Assembly (NCBI RefSeq): GCF_900324475.1
Contig: NZ_LT992502.1
Span: 3,410,001-3,474,000, forward strand
Origin: Enterobacter bugandensis
GTDB lineage: Bacteria > Pseudomonadota > Gammaproteobacteria > Enterobacterales > Enterobacteriaceae
Direction: 5' to 3'
Length of the DNA: 64,000 bases
Of this stretch, positions 12,652 to 25,871 are shown one piece after another. The notes beneath the pieces are model-generated. The model saw only the letters and a list, made by a program, of their open reading frames with translations, was not told where the DNA came from and did no database searches. Both the position numbers and the translations under genes were made by a program. Numbering within the stretch: position 1 is the stretch's first letter; each line of letters opens with the position of its first letter.

Positions 12652-13664
12652 TACTTACGCCCCGCCGCCAGCAGTTTGTCTAACTCACCGCCGCTGGCAA
12701 AGTGCGTTTTCATCACCTCAGGCCAGGAGCCGAAATGATCTTCCACGCGGAACAGCGCGGTCTGCGGGAATTTGTCCTTCAGTTTGTTCATTACGTCGGG
12801 GTTGTTCACGCGGTAGTAGTAATCGGTGATGATGGCCTGCGCCTGCGGGCTGTACAGGTAATTGAGATAGGCTTTTGCCGCTTTCTCGGTGCCGTTCGCC
12901 TGCACGTTTTTATCCACCCACGCCACCGGGAACTCGGCCAGGATGTTGGTTTTCGGAATAACCACCTCGAAGCCCTGCGCTTCGTACTGCTTGCGAATAT
13001 TGTTCACTTCGGATTCAAAGCTGATCAGCACGTCGCCCAGACCACGCTCGGCGAAGGTCGTGGTCGCGCCGCGGCCGCCGGTATCAAACACTTCGACGTT
13101 TTTCAGGAACTGGGTCATGAACTGCTCGGTCTTCGCTTTATCATTACCGTCAGCCTTGTCTGCCGCGCCCCACGCGGCTAAATAGGTGTAGCGCGCGTTA
13201 CCTGAGGTTTTTGGGTTCGGGAAAATCAGCTTCACGTCGGAACGCACCAGGTCGCTCCAGTCGTGGATGTTCTTCGGGTTGCCCTTACGCACCAGGAAGC
13301 CCATGGTGGAGTAGAACGGCGAGCTATTGTTTGGCAAGCGGCTCTGCCAGTCAGCCGGGAGCAGTTTGCCCTTGTCGTGCAGGATCTGCACGTCAGTCAC
13401 CTGGTTGTAGGTCACGACATCTGCTTTCAGCCCCTGCAAGATCGCCAGCGCCTGCTTGGATGAACCGGCGTGGGACTGCTTGATGGTCAGCTTATCGCCA
13501 TTGTTTTCTTTTGCCCACTGCTGCTCGAACGGTGGGTTAAGGGCGGCAAACAGCTCGCGGGAGACATCATACGAGCTGTTCAGCAGCTCGGTCGCCTGCG
13601 CCTGGGCCACCAGCAGTAAACCTGCCAGCGCCAGAGTTCCTTTTTTCAGTACAGTAACGGCCAT
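12651..13664 (-). CDS. cysP: Thiosulfate/sulfate-binding periplasmic protein CysP
   Basis: Periplasmic binding protein that delivers thiosulfate or sulfate to CysTWA. It is 337 aa with a Sec signal peptide ([18 protein letters not shown], cleavage expected after residue 24) and a mature start [14 protein letters not shown] typical of the sulfate-binding family. First gene of cysPTWA, driven by the CysB-type region upstream. In E. coli ucpA and mur genes follow beyond cysP; here the next gene is yfeX. Confidence 0.97.
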   Translation of the reverse strand: MAVTVLKKGTLALAGLLLVAQAQATELLNSSYDVSRELFAALNPPFEQQWAKENNGDKLTIKQSHAGSSKQALAILQGLKADVVTYNQVTDVQILHDKGKLLPADWQSRLPNNSSPFYSTMGFLVRKGNPKNIHDWSDLVRSDVKLIFPNPKTSGNARYTYLAAWGAADKADGNDKAKTEQFMTQFLKNVEVFDTGGRGATTTFAERGLGDVLISFESEVNNIRKQYEAQGFEVVIPKTNILAEFPVAWVDKNVQANGTEKAAKAYLNYLYSPQAQAIITDYYYRVNNPDVMNKLKDKFPQTALFRVEDHFGSWPEVMKTHFASGGELDKLLAAGRK

Positions 13665-13755
13665 TGCGCACCCTTATAAATGTGATGACTATCTTATAGT
13701 CATAATATTTATAACGGGGATGAAAGGAGTAACGGTTTTATATACCGTTTGGTGA
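13665..13755 (-). promoter_or_regulatory. cysP promoter with CysB-type region and two inverted repeats
   Basis: AT-rich region upstream of cysP. Two clear dyads are visible: AACGGT-N7-ACCGTT (13731-13749), followed by the pyrimidine-rich CTCC TTTCATCCCC remembered from the E. coli CysB-bound cysP promoter, and a perfect 7-bp dyad TGACTAT-CTT-ATAGTCA (13686-13702) near the expected -10. Which dyad is functional is not known from sequence. Confidence 0.5.
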
Positions 13756-13794
13756 TTTACAAGCAGAAAAGGGAATAAGGGCACGGGGAAAATT

Positions 13795-13826
13795 GCCGGG
13801 TGGCGCTAACGCTTACCCGGCCTACG
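13795..13826. repeat. REP element
   Basis: Single REP with imperfect palindrome GCCGGGTGGCGCTAACGC plus TTACCCGGCCTACG, the common local REP type. It lies between the cysP promoter and the yfeX stop. Confidence 0.85.
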
Positions 13827-13839
13827 TATGGGGAGCGTT

Positions 13840-14778
<939 letters not shown>

Positions 14779-14831
14779 TGATGGCGGCTATTATACCCGG
14801 ATTTCAGCGAGGCGGTTTGCTCAGGCGCAAA

Positions 14832-15407
14832 TTACTGCTTCCAGAGTATTTTGCTCACTTTCCAGCTCTTCAGCGTGTCGTCAGAGGGCATCAATCCTTC
14901 CGGACCGCTCCAGGTTCCGGTGAAGACATAGCTGATGTGCTGGCTGCCTTCCGCCTTACATTCCACCGCCACGCCATCGTCTGAAGGGGCGCTGCTGCAG
15001 TTGCCAAAGGCCTGTTTATAAAGATCGCTAAACGGGGTGCCCACCTTTACGCCGCTGGCGGTCGGAATATCTTCGTCCAGCACGGCAATGCGGTTCACCG
15101 TCCCTTTATCACCGTTAATCACCAGCGCCAGCTTGTCACCCTTTAGCGCTTCAAAGTAACGCACAATGTTGCCATTCTCGGTTTTCATCCCGCTACGCAG
15201 GCGATAGTCACTGCTCAGGGCATCCTGAATGGCGTCCTGATCGAGCGCCGTTGACGCGGTAATTTTTCCCACGCCCTGCTCGGTCACTTCGGTGGAAGAG
15301 CCAAACCAGTTCCACGGATACGCGGCGGACCAGTTAATGGAGGAGAGCGTCGAACAGCCGGTTAACGCCAGCGGGAGAGCGCATAAAAGTAAACGCAGCG
15401 ATTTCAT
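14832..15407 (-). CDS. yfeY: Outer-membrane lipoprotein YfeY (DUF1131)
   Basis: RpoE-regulated lipoprotein of unknown function in E. coli. It is 191 aa with a lipoprotein signal: a hydrophobic stretch and lipobox LALTGC with the acylated Cys at 18. No enzyme motif is visible. It lies between yfeZ and yfeX on the same strand. Confidence 0.9.
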   Translation of the reverse strand: MKSLRLLLCALPLALTGCSTLSSINWSAAYPWNWFGSSTEVTEQGVGKITASTALDQDAIQDALSSDYRLRSGMKTENGNIVRYFEALKGDKLALVINGDKGTVNRIAVLDEDIPTASGVKVGTPFSDLYKQAFGNCSSAPSDDGVAVECKAEGSQHISYVFTGTWSGPEGLMPSDDTLKSWKVSKILWKQ

Positions 15408-15470
15408 TGAAACGTCCTTTCTAATTAAATCAACGCTTGTTGGAGTGCGGCATCGGCAAAAAGTGCCGCG

Positions 15471-15920
15471 CTAATCTGACTCTTGCGTAAAACAGGCACG
15501 TAAGCGGGGATTCGTCAGCAGCCACATCAGCGCCACAATATCCGCCACCACCAGCGCGATGCCGATACCGGAAAGCGGTTCACCCAGCCACCAGAGCACG
15601 GGTTGCCAGAACAGCAGCGCAATCTGGGCGAGGATCAGCAGCCAGCGAAGCGCACGCCACAGACGCGGGATTACATGCCGTCGACCGCTGCACAAAAAAG
15701 CCAACACCGCCGGTACGCCCGGCAGTAAGCCGAGCCAGAAGGCATCGTGGTCGGGATAAAAGAGATTCAGCAGCGTATCGCCCTGCCCGCGCGACGCGCC
15801 GGCCATCACAAACAGTACCCAGGTACGGGCCTGGAGGAGCAAAACGCACCAGAATAAAAACGGCAGCCTGACGCGGCCCTGCGCGTCATAGTCAGCCGGG
15901 TGGATCTCAGTACTCTTCAT
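15471..15920 (-). CDS. yfeZ: Inner-membrane protein YfeZ (DUF2919)
   Basis: Small integral membrane protein, function unknown. It is 149 aa with about four hydrophobic segments (residues 20-42, 60-78, 88-110 and 114-136) and the conserved N-terminus [17 protein letters not shown]. The start overlaps the ypeA stop by 14 bp, so the two are probably co-translated. Confidence 0.9.
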   Translation of the reverse strand: MKSTEIHPADYDAQGRVRLPFLFWCVLLLQARTWVLFVMAGASRGQGDTLLNLFYPDHDAFWLGLLPGVPAVLAFLCSGRRHVIPRLWRALRWLLILAQIALLFWQPVLWWLGEPLSGIGIALVVADIVALMWLLTNPRLRACFTQESD

Positions 15921-16332
15921 CTTCGATCAGGCGCTTACCCAGCGTCAGCACGTCGGCGTGCTCGTAGCCCAGACGCTCATACATGCCCAGCACCACGTCG
16001 TTATCTTCCCGCACCATGATCTGGATTTTCGGGCAGCCGCGGGCGATGAGTTTCTTTTCCAGACGATTGAGCAGCGCGTTGGCGATGCCGCGCGCCCGGT
16101 ATTCCGGGTGGACGCCCAGATAATAGGCCGAGCCACGGTGGCCGTCGTAGCCGCCCATTACCGTCCCGACCACCTCGCCGTTCACTTCCGCGACCAGAAA
16201 CAGGCTAACGTCGTGATTCACCTTACGTTCGATATCCATTTCCGGATCGTTCCACGGACGCAGCAGATCGCAGCGCTCCCAAAGGGTGATCACCTCTTCG
16301 AAATCTTCCTGGCGAAAAACGCGTATCTCCAT
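15907..16332 (-). CDS. ypeA: GNAT-family N-acetyltransferase YpeA
   Basis: Predicted acetyl-CoA-dependent acetyltransferase; substrate not established. It is 141 aa, identical in length to E. coli YpeA, with the acetyl-CoA loop [16 protein letters not shown]. The frame is open to 16395, but [13 protein letters not shown] at 16332 matches the family N-terminus. It is divergent from amiA. Confidence 0.93.
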   Translation of the reverse strand: MEIRVFRQEDFEEVITLWERCDLLRPWNDPEMDIERKVNHDVSLFLVAEVNGEVVGTVMGGYDGHRGSAYYLGVHPEYRARGIANALLNRLEKKLIARGCPKIQIMVREDNDVVLGMYERLGYEHADVLTLGKRLIEDEEY

Positions 16333-16544
16333 GGTATTAACCGCCTTTTCGGGTTTAAAAACAGTGATTATGGCGTGAACGGGGCGTTTAGCCAATAACC
16401 GGGGAAAATCTCGCCAAAATTTGGCATAATGTCACTTTGTCACGTATTGAAATGAAAAGTAAAACAATTCTCAATAAGGACTGTCGTAACGGGAAACACG
16501 ATACGATATAACACCAGGACCCCATTTTTCAGTATTCAGGCCGC

Positions 16545-18319
<1,775 letters not shown>

Positions 18320-18321
18320 CT

Positions 18322-18352
18322 GCCGGATGGCGCTGCGCTTATCCGGCCTACT
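18322..18352. repeat. REP element between hemF and maeB
   Basis: GCCGGATGGCGCTGCGCTT plus ATCCGGCCTAC, immediately after hemF, with a degraded inverted partner (AGGTCGGGTAAGC) at 18361-18373. It probably also acts as the shared 3' stem-loop of hemF and maeB. Confidence 0.85.
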
Positions 18353-18383
18353 CAATCCCCAGGTCGGGTAAGCACACGCGCCC

Positions 18384-20663
18384 TTACAGCGGCTGCGTCT
18401 GCGCCTCAACCACCGCCAGCGCCACCATATTCACGATACGGCGCACGGAGGCAATCGGCGTTAACACATGCACCGGCTTCGCCACGCCCATCAGCACCGG
18501 TCCTACGGTCACCCCTTCAGAGCTGGAGACGCGCAGCAGGTTGTAGCTGATACGCGCCGCTTCCACGTTCGGCATAATCAGAATGTTCGCCGATCCCTTC
18601 AGCGGGCTGTCCGGCATACGTTCGTTGCGGATGCTCTCCACCAGCGCGGCATCACCGTGCATTTCCCCGTCAATCATCAGCTCCGGCGCACGCTCGCGCA
18701 CCAGTTCCAGAGTCTGGCGCATTTTGCACGCCGCCGCGGATTTGGACGAACCAAAGTTTGAGTGCGACAGCAGCGCCACCTTAGGCTCGATACCAAAGCG
18801 ACGCACGGTCTCGGCGGCCATCACGGTGATCTCCGCCAGCTCGTCCGGGGTTGGATCGTCGTTCACGTATGTATCGGCAATAAAGGTGTTGCCGCTCGGC
18901 AGCAGCAGCGCGTTCATCGCCCCGGCGGTGTGCACGCCGTCGCGATAGCCGAAGATCTCCTGCACCACGCTGAAATGCTCGTGGTAATCGCCGATGGTGC
19001 CGCAGATCAGCGCATCCGCCTCGCCGCGATGGACCATGATCGCGCCGATGACCGTAGTATTGCTGATCACCGCCCGCTGCGCCTGCTCCTGGGTGATCCC
19101 GCGACGCTTCATGATCGCGTAATATTCGTTCCAGTACTCCTTGAAGCGCGGATCGGATTCGTTGTTAACGATCTCGAAGTCCACGCCCGGCTTAATCTGC
19201 AGGCCCAGCTTCTGAATGCGCATCTCGATCACGCTCGGACGACCAATCAGGATCGGCTTCGCCAGCCCTAAGGTGATCAGTTCCTGCGTGGCGTGCAGCA
19301 CGCGCGCCTCTTCCCCTTCCGCCAGCACCACACGCTTCGCGTCTGCGCGAGCCTGAGAGAAGATCGGCTTCATAAACAGGTTAGTTTTGTAGACGAACTC
19401 GGTGAGTTTATCGACGTACGCGTCGAAATCCTGAATCGGACGCGTCGCCACGCCGGAGTCCATCGCCGCTTTGGCAACGGCTGGCGCAATTTTGACAATC
19501 AGGCGCGGATCGAACGGTTTTGGAATGATGTAGTCCGGGCCAAAGCTCAGATCCTGATCCCCGTACGCGGAGGCGACCACTTCGCTCTGCTCAGCGTGCG
19601 CCAGCTCGGCGATGGCGTGAACGGCGGCAAGCTTCATCTCTTCGTTGATCGCCGTCGCGCCAACGTCCAGCGCCCCGCGGAAGATGAACGGGAAGCAGAG
19701 CACGTTGTTCACCTGGTTCGGGTAGTCCGAACGGCCGGTACAGATAATGGCGTCTTCGCGCACCGCTTTCGCCAGCGGCGGCAGAATTTCCGGTTCCGGG
19801 TTCGCCAGCGCCAGGATCATCGGCGCGCGCGCCATTTTCTGCACCATTTCCTGGGTCAGCACTTTCGGGCCTGAACAACCGAGGAAGATATCCGCGCCGT
19901 CAATCACGTCCTCAAGCGTGCGCTTGCCGTCATCTTCCACGGCATACGCCGCTTTGGTTTCCGCCATGTTCGGCTCGCGGTCTTTGTAGATAACGCCTTT
20001 AGAGTCGCAGACCACGATATTGTGTTTCTGCATACCCAACGCCACCAGCAGGTTCATACAGGCGATGGCCGCCGCGCCCGCACCGGAGACCACCATGCGC
20101 ACGTCAGAGAGATTTTTCTCCACCACGCGCAGGCCGTTGAGAATGGCAGCGGTGCTGATAATCGCCGTGCCGTGCTGGTCGTCATGGAACACGGGAATGT
20201 TCATACGCTCGCGCAACTTCTGCTCGATATAGAAACATTCCGGCGCTTTGATGTCTTCCAGGTTGATCCCGCCGAAGGTCGGCTCCAGCGCGGCCACCAC
20301 GTTGATGAACTTATCGGGATCGAGTTCGTCCACTTCGATATCGAACACGTCGATACCGGCAAATTTCTTAAACAGAACGCCCTTCCCTTCCATCACCGGT
20401 TTACCGGCCAGGGCACCAATGTTGCCCAGGCCCAGCACCGCCGTACCGTTAGAGATAACGGCGACAAGGTTGCCGCGCGCGGTGTATTTGTAGGCCGCCA
20501 GCGGATCTTTTTCGATCTCCAGACATGGCGCAGCCACGCCCGGCGAGTAGGCCAGCGCCAGATCGCGCTGGGTCGCCAGCGGCTTGGTTGGGGAGACCTG
20601 AATTTTACCGGGGACAGGGAACTCGTGAAAATCGAGGGCACTCTGTTTTAACTGATCGTCCAT
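18384..20663 (-). CDS. maeB: NADP-dependent malic enzyme MaeB
   Basis: Oxidative decarboxylation of malate to pyruvate, giving NADPH. It is 759 aa: an N-terminal malic enzyme module (about 1-430, with [11 protein letters not shown] and the dinucleotide-binding SGAGAAA) and a C-terminal phosphotransacetylase-like domain (about 430-759) that is regulatory in this family. Full length. Transcribed away from talA, with a 246-bp shared upstream region. Confidence 0.97.
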   Translation of the reverse strand: MDDQLKQSALDFHEFPVPGKIQVSPTKPLATQRDLALAYSPGVAAPCLEIEKDPLAAYKYTARGNLVAVISNGTAVLGLGNIGALAGKPVMEGKGVLFKKFAGIDVFDIEVDELDPDKFINVVAALEPTFGGINLEDIKAPECFYIEQKLRERMNIPVFHDDQHGTAIISTAAILNGLRVVEKNLSDVRMVVSGAGAAAIACMNLLVALGMQKHNIVVCDSKGVIYKDREPNMAETKAAYAVEDDGKRTLEDVIDGADIFLGCSGPKVLTQEMVQKMARAPMILALANPEPEILPPLAKAVREDAIICTGRSDYPNQVNNVLCFPFIFRGALDVGATAINEEMKLAAVHAIAELAHAEQSEVVASAYGDQDLSFGPDYIIPKPFDPRLIVKIAPAVAKAAMDSGVATRPIQDFDAYVDKLTEFVYKTNLFMKPIFSQARADAKRVVLAEGEEARVLHATQELITLGLAKPILIGRPSVIEMRIQKLGLQIKPGVDFEIVNNESDPRFKEYWNEYYAIMKRRGITQEQAQRAVISNTTVIGAIMVHRGEADALICGTIGDYHEHFSVVQEIFGYRDGVHTAGAMNALLLPSGNTFIADTYVNDDPTPDELAEITVMAAETVRRFGIEPKVALLSHSNFGSSKSAAACKMRQTLELVRERAPELMIDGEMHGDAALVESIRNERMPDSPLKGSANILIMPNVEAARISYNLLRVSSSEGVTVGPVLMGVAKPVHVLTPIASVRRIVNMVALAVVEAQTQPL

Positions 20664-20799
20664 CTTGTTATTCCTTTTACGTATCGGTCAGATAGTATCG
20701 CCGCTGAGCAGCGCATAAACTTTGAAGGCTGCCAAACTCTCGCCATCACACATTAAAAATTGTTATCAATTTATAACAGCCATGTTACCCGTCTCAAAA

Positions 20800-20909
20800 G
20801 CAATGCCTGCCCCGTCTGCTATGCTTTTTTGTTAAGTCCATCATGATTTTCTCAGAAGTGTGAACTAACGCACTCATCTAACTCTTTTATTTCCAAGGAG
20901 TAATTATTT
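20800..20909 (+). promoter_or_regulatory. talA-tktB promoter, RpoS-like
   Basis: CTATGCT at 20819-20825 resembles the extended -10 of sigma-S promoters (CTATACT) and no good -35 is seen. talA and tktB are known RpoS-dependent genes in E. coli, so this is a reasonable but untested assignment. Confidence 0.45.
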
Positions 20910-21860
20910 ATGAACCAGCTAGACGGCATCAAACAATTCACCACCGTGGTTGCAGACAGCGGCGATATCGAGTCGATTCGCCACTATCAGCCAGAGGACG
21001 CGACCACCAACCCTTCGCTGCTTCTGAAAGCGGCGGGGCTTGCCCACTTTAGTCATCTGATTGACGACGCGATTACCTACGGTAAACAGCGCGGGAAAAC
21101 GCAGGAGCAGCAGGTTGCTGAAGCCAGCGACAAGCTGGCGGTTAATTTTGGTGCGGAAATTCTGAAAAGCATTCCGGGGCGCGTGTCGACCGAAGTGGAT
21201 GCCCGCCTCTCATTCGATCAGGAAAAGAGTATTAACAAAGCGCGCCGCCTGGTGGAGCTCTACCAGGAACAGGGGATCGATAAGTCACGCATTCTGATCA
21301 AGCTCGCGTCCACATGGGAAGGCATCCGCGCGGCAGAGGTTCTGGAAAAAGAGGGGATCCACTGCAACCTGACGCTGCTGTTCTCCTTTGCCCAGGCGCG
21401 CGCCTGTGCCGAAGCGGGCGTGTTCCTGATCTCGCCGTTTGTCGGGCGCATCTACGACTGGTATCAGGCGAAACAGCCGATGGACCCGTACGTGGTGGAA
21501 GAGGATCCGGGCGTGAAGTCGGTGCGTAATATCTACGATTATTACAAGCAACACCGCTACGAAACCATCGTGATGGGCGCCAGCTTCCGCCGCACCGAGC
21601 AGATCCTGGCGCTCGCAGGGTGTGACCGTCTGACCATCTCCCCTGACCTGCTGAAAAAGCTGCAGGAGAGCGACGAAACGGTGATCCGCAAGCTGGTGCC
21701 GACCTCTACCGTCCTGCCAAAACCGAAAGCCATGACCGAAGCGGAGTTCCGCTGGGAGCATAATCAGGACCCTATGGCCGTGGAAAAACTGGCGGACGGC
21801 ATCCGCCAGTTCGCCGTCGACCAGCGAAAACTCGAAGATCTTCTCGCCGCCAAACTTTAA
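20910..21860 (+). CDS. talA: Transaldolase A
   Basis: Non-oxidative pentose phosphate pathway: moves dihydroxyacetone units between sugar phosphates. It is 316 aa. The Schiff-base lysine is K131 in [12 protein letters not shown], and the N-terminal signature [11 protein letters not shown] is present. SD AAGGAG. Followed 19 bp later by tktB; this pair is the stationary-phase isozyme set. Confidence 0.96.
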   Translation: MNQLDGIKQFTTVVADSGDIESIRHYQPEDATTNPSLLLKAAGLAHFSHLIDDAITYGKQRGKTQEQQVAEASDKLAVNFGAEILKSIPGRVSTEVDARLSFDQEKSINKARRLVELYQEQGIDKSRILIKLASTWEGIRAAEVLEKEGIHCNLTLLFSFAQARACAEAGVFLISPFVGRIYDWYQAKQPMDPYVVEEDPGVKSVRNIYDYYKQHRYETIVMGASFRRTEQILALAGCDRLTISPDLLKKLQESDETVIRKLVPTSTVLPKPKAMTEAEFRWEHNQDPMAVEKLADGIRQFAVDQRKLEDLLAAKL

Positions 21861-21879
21861 CCTTGCCACGGAGTGAACT

Positions 21880-23868
21880 ATGTCCCGTAAAGAGCTCGCT
21901 AACGCCATTCGCGCCCTCAGCATGGATGCCGTACAAAAAGCCAATTCCGGCCACCCTGGCGCCCCGATGGGGATGGCCGATATTGCCGAAGTGCTGTGGA
22001 ACGACTTCCTGAAGCACAACCCCACTGACCCAACCTGGTACGACCGCGACCGTTTTATTCTCTCCAACGGCCACGCCTCGATGCTGCTCTACAGCCTGCT
22101 GCACCTTTCCGGCTACGACCTGCCGCTTGAGGAGTTAAAAAACTTCCGCCAGCTGCACTCCAAAACGCCGGGCCACCCGGAGATCGGCTATACGCCGGGC
22201 GTGGAAACGACCACCGGCCCGCTGGGCCAGGGGCTGGCGAATGCCGTCGGCCTGGCAATTGCCGAGCGTACGCTGGCCGCGCAGTTCAACCAGCCCGACC
22301 ACGAGATTGTCGATCACTACACCTACGTCTTTATGGGTGACGGCTGCCTGATGGAGGGGATCTCCCACGAGGTTTGCTCGCTGGCGGGCACGCTGGGGCT
22401 CGGCAAGCTGATTGGCTTCTATGACCACAACGGCATCTCCATCGACGGGGAAACCGAGGGCTGGTTTACCGACGACACGGCAAAACGCTTTGAGGCCTAT
22501 CACTGGCACGTGGTGCACGAGATTGACGGCCACGATCCGGAAGCGGTGAAAAAAGCGATTCAGGAAGCGCAGAGCGTGAAGGACAAACCGTCCCTGATTA
22601 TCTGCCGTACCACCATTGGCTTCGGCTCGCCGAACAAAGCGGGCAAAGAAGAGGCGCACGGCGCGGCGCTGGGCGAAGAGGAAGTGGCGTTAACCCGCCA
22701 GAAACTGGGCTGGAAATATCCGCCGTTTGAGATCCCGAAAGAGATCTACAGAGCATGGGACGCGCGCGAAGCGGGTGAAAAAGCGCAGCAGGCCTGGAAC
22801 GAAAAATTTGCCGCCTACAAAAAAGCGCACCCGGAGCTGGCCGCCGAGTTTTCCCGCCGCATGAGCGGCGGCCTGCCGGAAGACTGGGACGATAAAACCC
22901 AGGCGCTGATAGAAAATCTGCAGTCCAACCCGGCGAAAATCGCTACCCGTAAAGCGTCGCAAAACACCCTGAACGCGATTGGCCCACTCCTGCCTGAGCT
23001 GCTCGGCGGCTCGGCGGATCTGGCGCCAAGCAACCTGACCATCTGGTCAGGCTCTAAATCCCTGAAGGAAGACATTGCCGGGAACTACATCCACTACGGC
23101 GTGCGCGAGTTTGGGATGACCGCGATTGCTAACGGCATCGCCCATCACGGCGGCTTCGTGCCCTACACTGCCACCTTCCTGATGTTCGTCGAGTACGCCC
23201 GAAACGCGGCGCGTATGGCGGCGCTGATGAAGGCCCGGCAGATCATGGTCTACACCCACGACTCCATCGGGCTGGGGGAAGATGGCCCAACGCACCAGGC
23301 GGTAGAGCAGCTGGCAAGCCTGCGCTTAACGCCAAACTTCAGCACCTGGCGTCCGTGCGATCAGGTCGAAGCCGCGGTGGGCTGGAAGCTGGCCGTTGAG
23401 CGTCATAACGGGCCCACGGCGCTGATCCTGTCGCGCCAGAACCTGGCGCAGATCGAGCGCACGCCGGAGCAGGTAAAAAACATCGCCCGCGGCGGCTATA
23501 TTCTCAAGGACAGCGGCGGTAAGCCGGACGTGATCCTAATTGCCACCGGTTCCGAGGTGGAAATCACGGTGAAAGCGGCGGAGAAGCTGACCGCCGAAGG
23601 TCACGCGGTGCGCGTGGTATCTCTGCCTTCAACGGATATTTTTGACGCCCAGGACGAGGCGTATCGGGAATCGGTGCTGCCTTCCAGCGTTGCGGCGCGC
23701 GTGGCGGTGGAAGCGGGTATTGCCGACTACTGGTATAAGTACGTGGGGCTGAAAGGGGCAATTGTGGGCATGCGGGGTTACGGTGAATCCGCTCCTGCCG
23801 ACAAACTGTTCCCGTATTTCGGCTTTACCGTTGAGAACGTGGTGGAGAAAGCGCTGAGCGTGTTGTAG
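21880..23868 (+). CDS. tktB: Transketolase 2
   Basis: TPP-dependent transfer of two-carbon ketol units between sugar phosphates. It is 662 aa (E. coli TktB 667). The TPP-binding [14 protein letters not shown]-terminal [14 protein letters not shown] and [13 protein letters not shown] motifs are intact. Same operon as talA. No clear terminator follows, only a degraded REP fragment (GCGCTATCCGGC) before the convergent ypfG stop. Confidence 0.96.
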   Translation: MSRKELANAIRALSMDAVQKANSGHPGAPMGMADIAEVLWNDFLKHNPTDPTWYDRDRFILSNGHASMLLYSLLHLSGYDLPLEELKNFRQLHSKTPGHPEIGYTPGVETTTGPLGQGLANAVGLAIAERTLAAQFNQPDHEIVDHYTYVFMGDGCLMEGISHEVCSLAGTLGLGKLIGFYDHNGISIDGETEGWFTDDTAKRFEAYHWHVVHEIDGHDPEAVKKAIQEAQSVKDKPSLIICRTTIGFGSPNKAGKEEAHGAALGEEEVALTRQKLGWKYPPFEIPKEIYRAWDAREAGEKAQQAWNEKFAAYKKAHPELAAEFSRRMSGGLPEDWDDKTQALIENLQSNPAKIATRKASQNTLNAIGPLLPELLGGSADLAPSNLTIWSGSKSLKEDIAGNYIHYGVREFGMTAIANGIAHHGGFVPYTATFLMFVEYARNAARMAALMKARQIMVYTHDSIGLGEDGPTHQAVEQLASLRLTPNFSTWRPCDQVEAAVGWKLAVERHNGPTALILSRQNLAQIERTPEQVKNIARGGYILKDSGGKPDVILIATGSEVEITVKAAEKLTAEGHAVRVVSLPSTDIFDAQDEAYRESVLPSSVAARVAVEAGIADYWYKYVGLKGAIVGMRGYGESAPADKLFPYFGFTVENVVEKALSVL

Positions 23869-23891
23869 TGCGACAGCGCTATCCGGCAAAA

Positions 23892-24935
23892 CTAGCGAGT
23901 GATCCACAGCGTGGGCCAGGCGTCTGGCCCATTCCAGCTATCGCAGCTTGGCTCTTCCGCGTAGCGTACCAGGCGAAAACGCTGGCCGTCAAAACGCCAG
24001 CGCGTCTGGATCCCGCAGTCTCCAATACCGCGTCCCAGCGCCAGCGTCGTCAACTCGCGCGTTTTCTCATCGAAGCGGGCGTTCATCAGCTCCATGTCGC
24101 TGCTCTGGCTGGAGGGGGTGAACGGCAGACGTAACCTGACGCTACGGGCGGCGAACGGTTTTTTACGTGAGACCTGCCACGCCAGATCGACCGTGTTATA
24201 GGCCCCCGCTTCACAGCTGACGATCAACAGCGCTTTGTCATCCGTTAATGCAGTGACGCGTACTTCACGACGGTTAGGATCCAGCGAGCACTGGCTGTTG
24301 TTCATCCGCCACGTCCCATAATCCAGCAGATCGTTCAGCTCGCTATGCGTCAGCGGCGTCGGCGTCGGGTTCACCACGGCCACCTTTTTTAATGCCGGTG
24401 CAGGAGGCACGCTCAGCGGCGGGCTATCTCCTTTTTTAATCCATGCCGTTTCGCTGCCAACGCGCTTCTGCTGGGCGTCGATAAACAGCAGCGCCGCCTT
24501 CAGACCGACCAGCGAGATCGTCTGCTTCCCCCCGCGCAGGGTCAGCGCCTGCCCTTCCTGAATGTTTTTCAGAAACGTGGTGATGGTACCCGCATCGTCA
24601 GTTTTGAGATGCCAGGGGGTTAACTGCCAGTGCTGCGAATTGAGCTTTAACGGAACGTTGTCGAGCAGCAGGCGCGGGGCAATGTCAGGCTCTTTAACCG
24701 GCGGGGCCGAAAGCCCGCCGAGATCGATGCGCAGGCTGGCGTCCGTTTTTGCGCCTGCGCTACGGCTCAGCGTCATGACCAGACCGCGATGCTCGCCGGT
24801 ATTCCGGGCAACACAAAAATTCTGGTTATTGCAGGTAACCTGCCAGTCTGAAAAAGACTGCTGCGCGGGCGCAGCCCACACCAGAGGTGCGGGTAGCACG
24901 CAGAAAAAGAAGAAAAGCAAAACGCAGTAGCGCAT
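23892..24935 (-). CDS. ypfG: Periplasmic protein YpfG (DUF1176)
   Basis: Function unknown. It is about 347 aa, matching E. coli YpfG. A hydrophobic signal peptide (MRYCVLLFFFFCVLPAPLVWA) is followed by APAQQSFSDWQVTCNNQNFC. Four or more cysteines are spaced for disulfides. The ATG at 24935 fits the family better than the in-frame GTG at 24944. Convergent with tktB. Confidence 0.88.
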   Translation of the reverse strand: MRYCVLLFFFFCVLPAPLVWAAPAQQSFSDWQVTCNNQNFCVARNTGEHRGLVMTLSRSAGAKTDASLRIDLGGLSAPPVKEPDIAPRLLLDNVPLKLNSQHWQLTPWHLKTDDAGTITTFLKNIQEGQALTLRGGKQTISLVGLKAALLFIDAQQKRVGSETAWIKKGDSPPLSVPPAPALKKVAVVNPTPTPLTHSELNDLLDYGTWRMNNSQCSLDPNRREVRVTALTDDKALLIVSCEAGAYNTVDLAWQVSRKKPFAARSVRLRLPFTPSSQSSDMELMNARFDEKTRELTTLALGRGIGDCGIQTRWRFDGQRFRLVRYAEEPSCDSWNGPDAWPTLWITR

Positions 24936-25044
24936 GAATGGCACAGCCCCGGAAACGAAAAGGTCAATCTGGGGCGTATCTTCGTGCCCAGGGCGGGCGG
25001 GCTCAATCGGATTTATCGGATAGATTTATCTGAAATACACGTTA

Positions 25045-25635
25045 TCACGGCATCGGTTTAGGATTCATTAAGCCGCTGGTTTGCAGATACTGTAACAGGA
25101 TCACCGCTTTACCGTCGCGGATCTCGCCGCTTTTAACCATCTCAACGGCCTGGGTGAAAGGCATTTCCAGCACTTCAATGTCTTCATCCTCCACGCCGCC
25201 GCCGCGATGCGTGCGCTGGGCATCGGTGTATTCCGCAATGAAGAAATGGACCAGCTCGGTCACCCCGCCAGGGGACATGAAAAGCTCAAAGACTTTTTGC
25301 ACCTCGCCCACTTCAAAACCGGTCTCCTCAACGGCCTCCTTGCGGATGCAGACTTCCGGCTCATCGTCATCAAGCAGGCCGGCGCAGGTTTCAATCAGGC
25401 GCCCGTCCGCGTTGCCGTTGACCCAGGTCGCGACCCGAAACTGGCGAATCAGCACCACGCTTTGCTTTTCACGGTTATACAGCAGAATGGTTGCGCCATT
25501 GCCCCGGTCGTAGACTTCGCGTTTGTGGCGAATCACGTCACCGTTCTTACGGGTTAAATCGTAAGTGATGTTACGCAGGACAAAGTAATTTTCAGAAAGG
25601 ATTTTGTCTTTGATAACGGTAATGTTCAGGGACAT
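25045..25635 (-). CDS. nudK: GDP-mannose pyrophosphatase NudK
   Basis: Nudix hydrolase that splits GDP-mannose to GMP and mannose-1-phosphate. It is 196 aa (E. coli 191; the C-terminus is slightly longer). The Nudix box is [19 protein letters not shown] followed by TGFEV, with all the conserved acidic residues. It is divergent from narQ. In E. coli aegA lies between them; here it is absent. Confidence 0.95.
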   Translation of the reverse strand: MSLNITVIKDKILSENYFVLRNITYDLTRKNGDVIRHKREVYDRGNGATILLYNREKQSVVLIRQFRVATWVNGNADGRLIETCAGLLDDDEPEVCIRKEAVEETGFEVGEVQKVFELFMSPGGVTELVHFFIAEYTDAQRTHRGGGVEDEDIEVLEMPFTQAVEMVKSGEIRDGKAVILLQYLQTSGLMNPKPMP

Positions 25636-25871
25636 ACGGGCTCCACGGCTAAATGAGTCTGTTTATACTACCCCGTGAAGCCCGCTTTGTCCTCCGTCGG
25701 CTCAGGCGGCGCGTTACTTCTCGCCAGATTTCAGGTTAATGCCCACAGCGGCTTTTGGATCAATAACCTTATCTTTAGTATGAATAAGCTATTTGCTCGC
25801 CACCGCGTTATCAGGCAATGTACAACTGCCCATGACCTGTGGCTGAGCCATTTTATGCAGAGATCCGTTCC

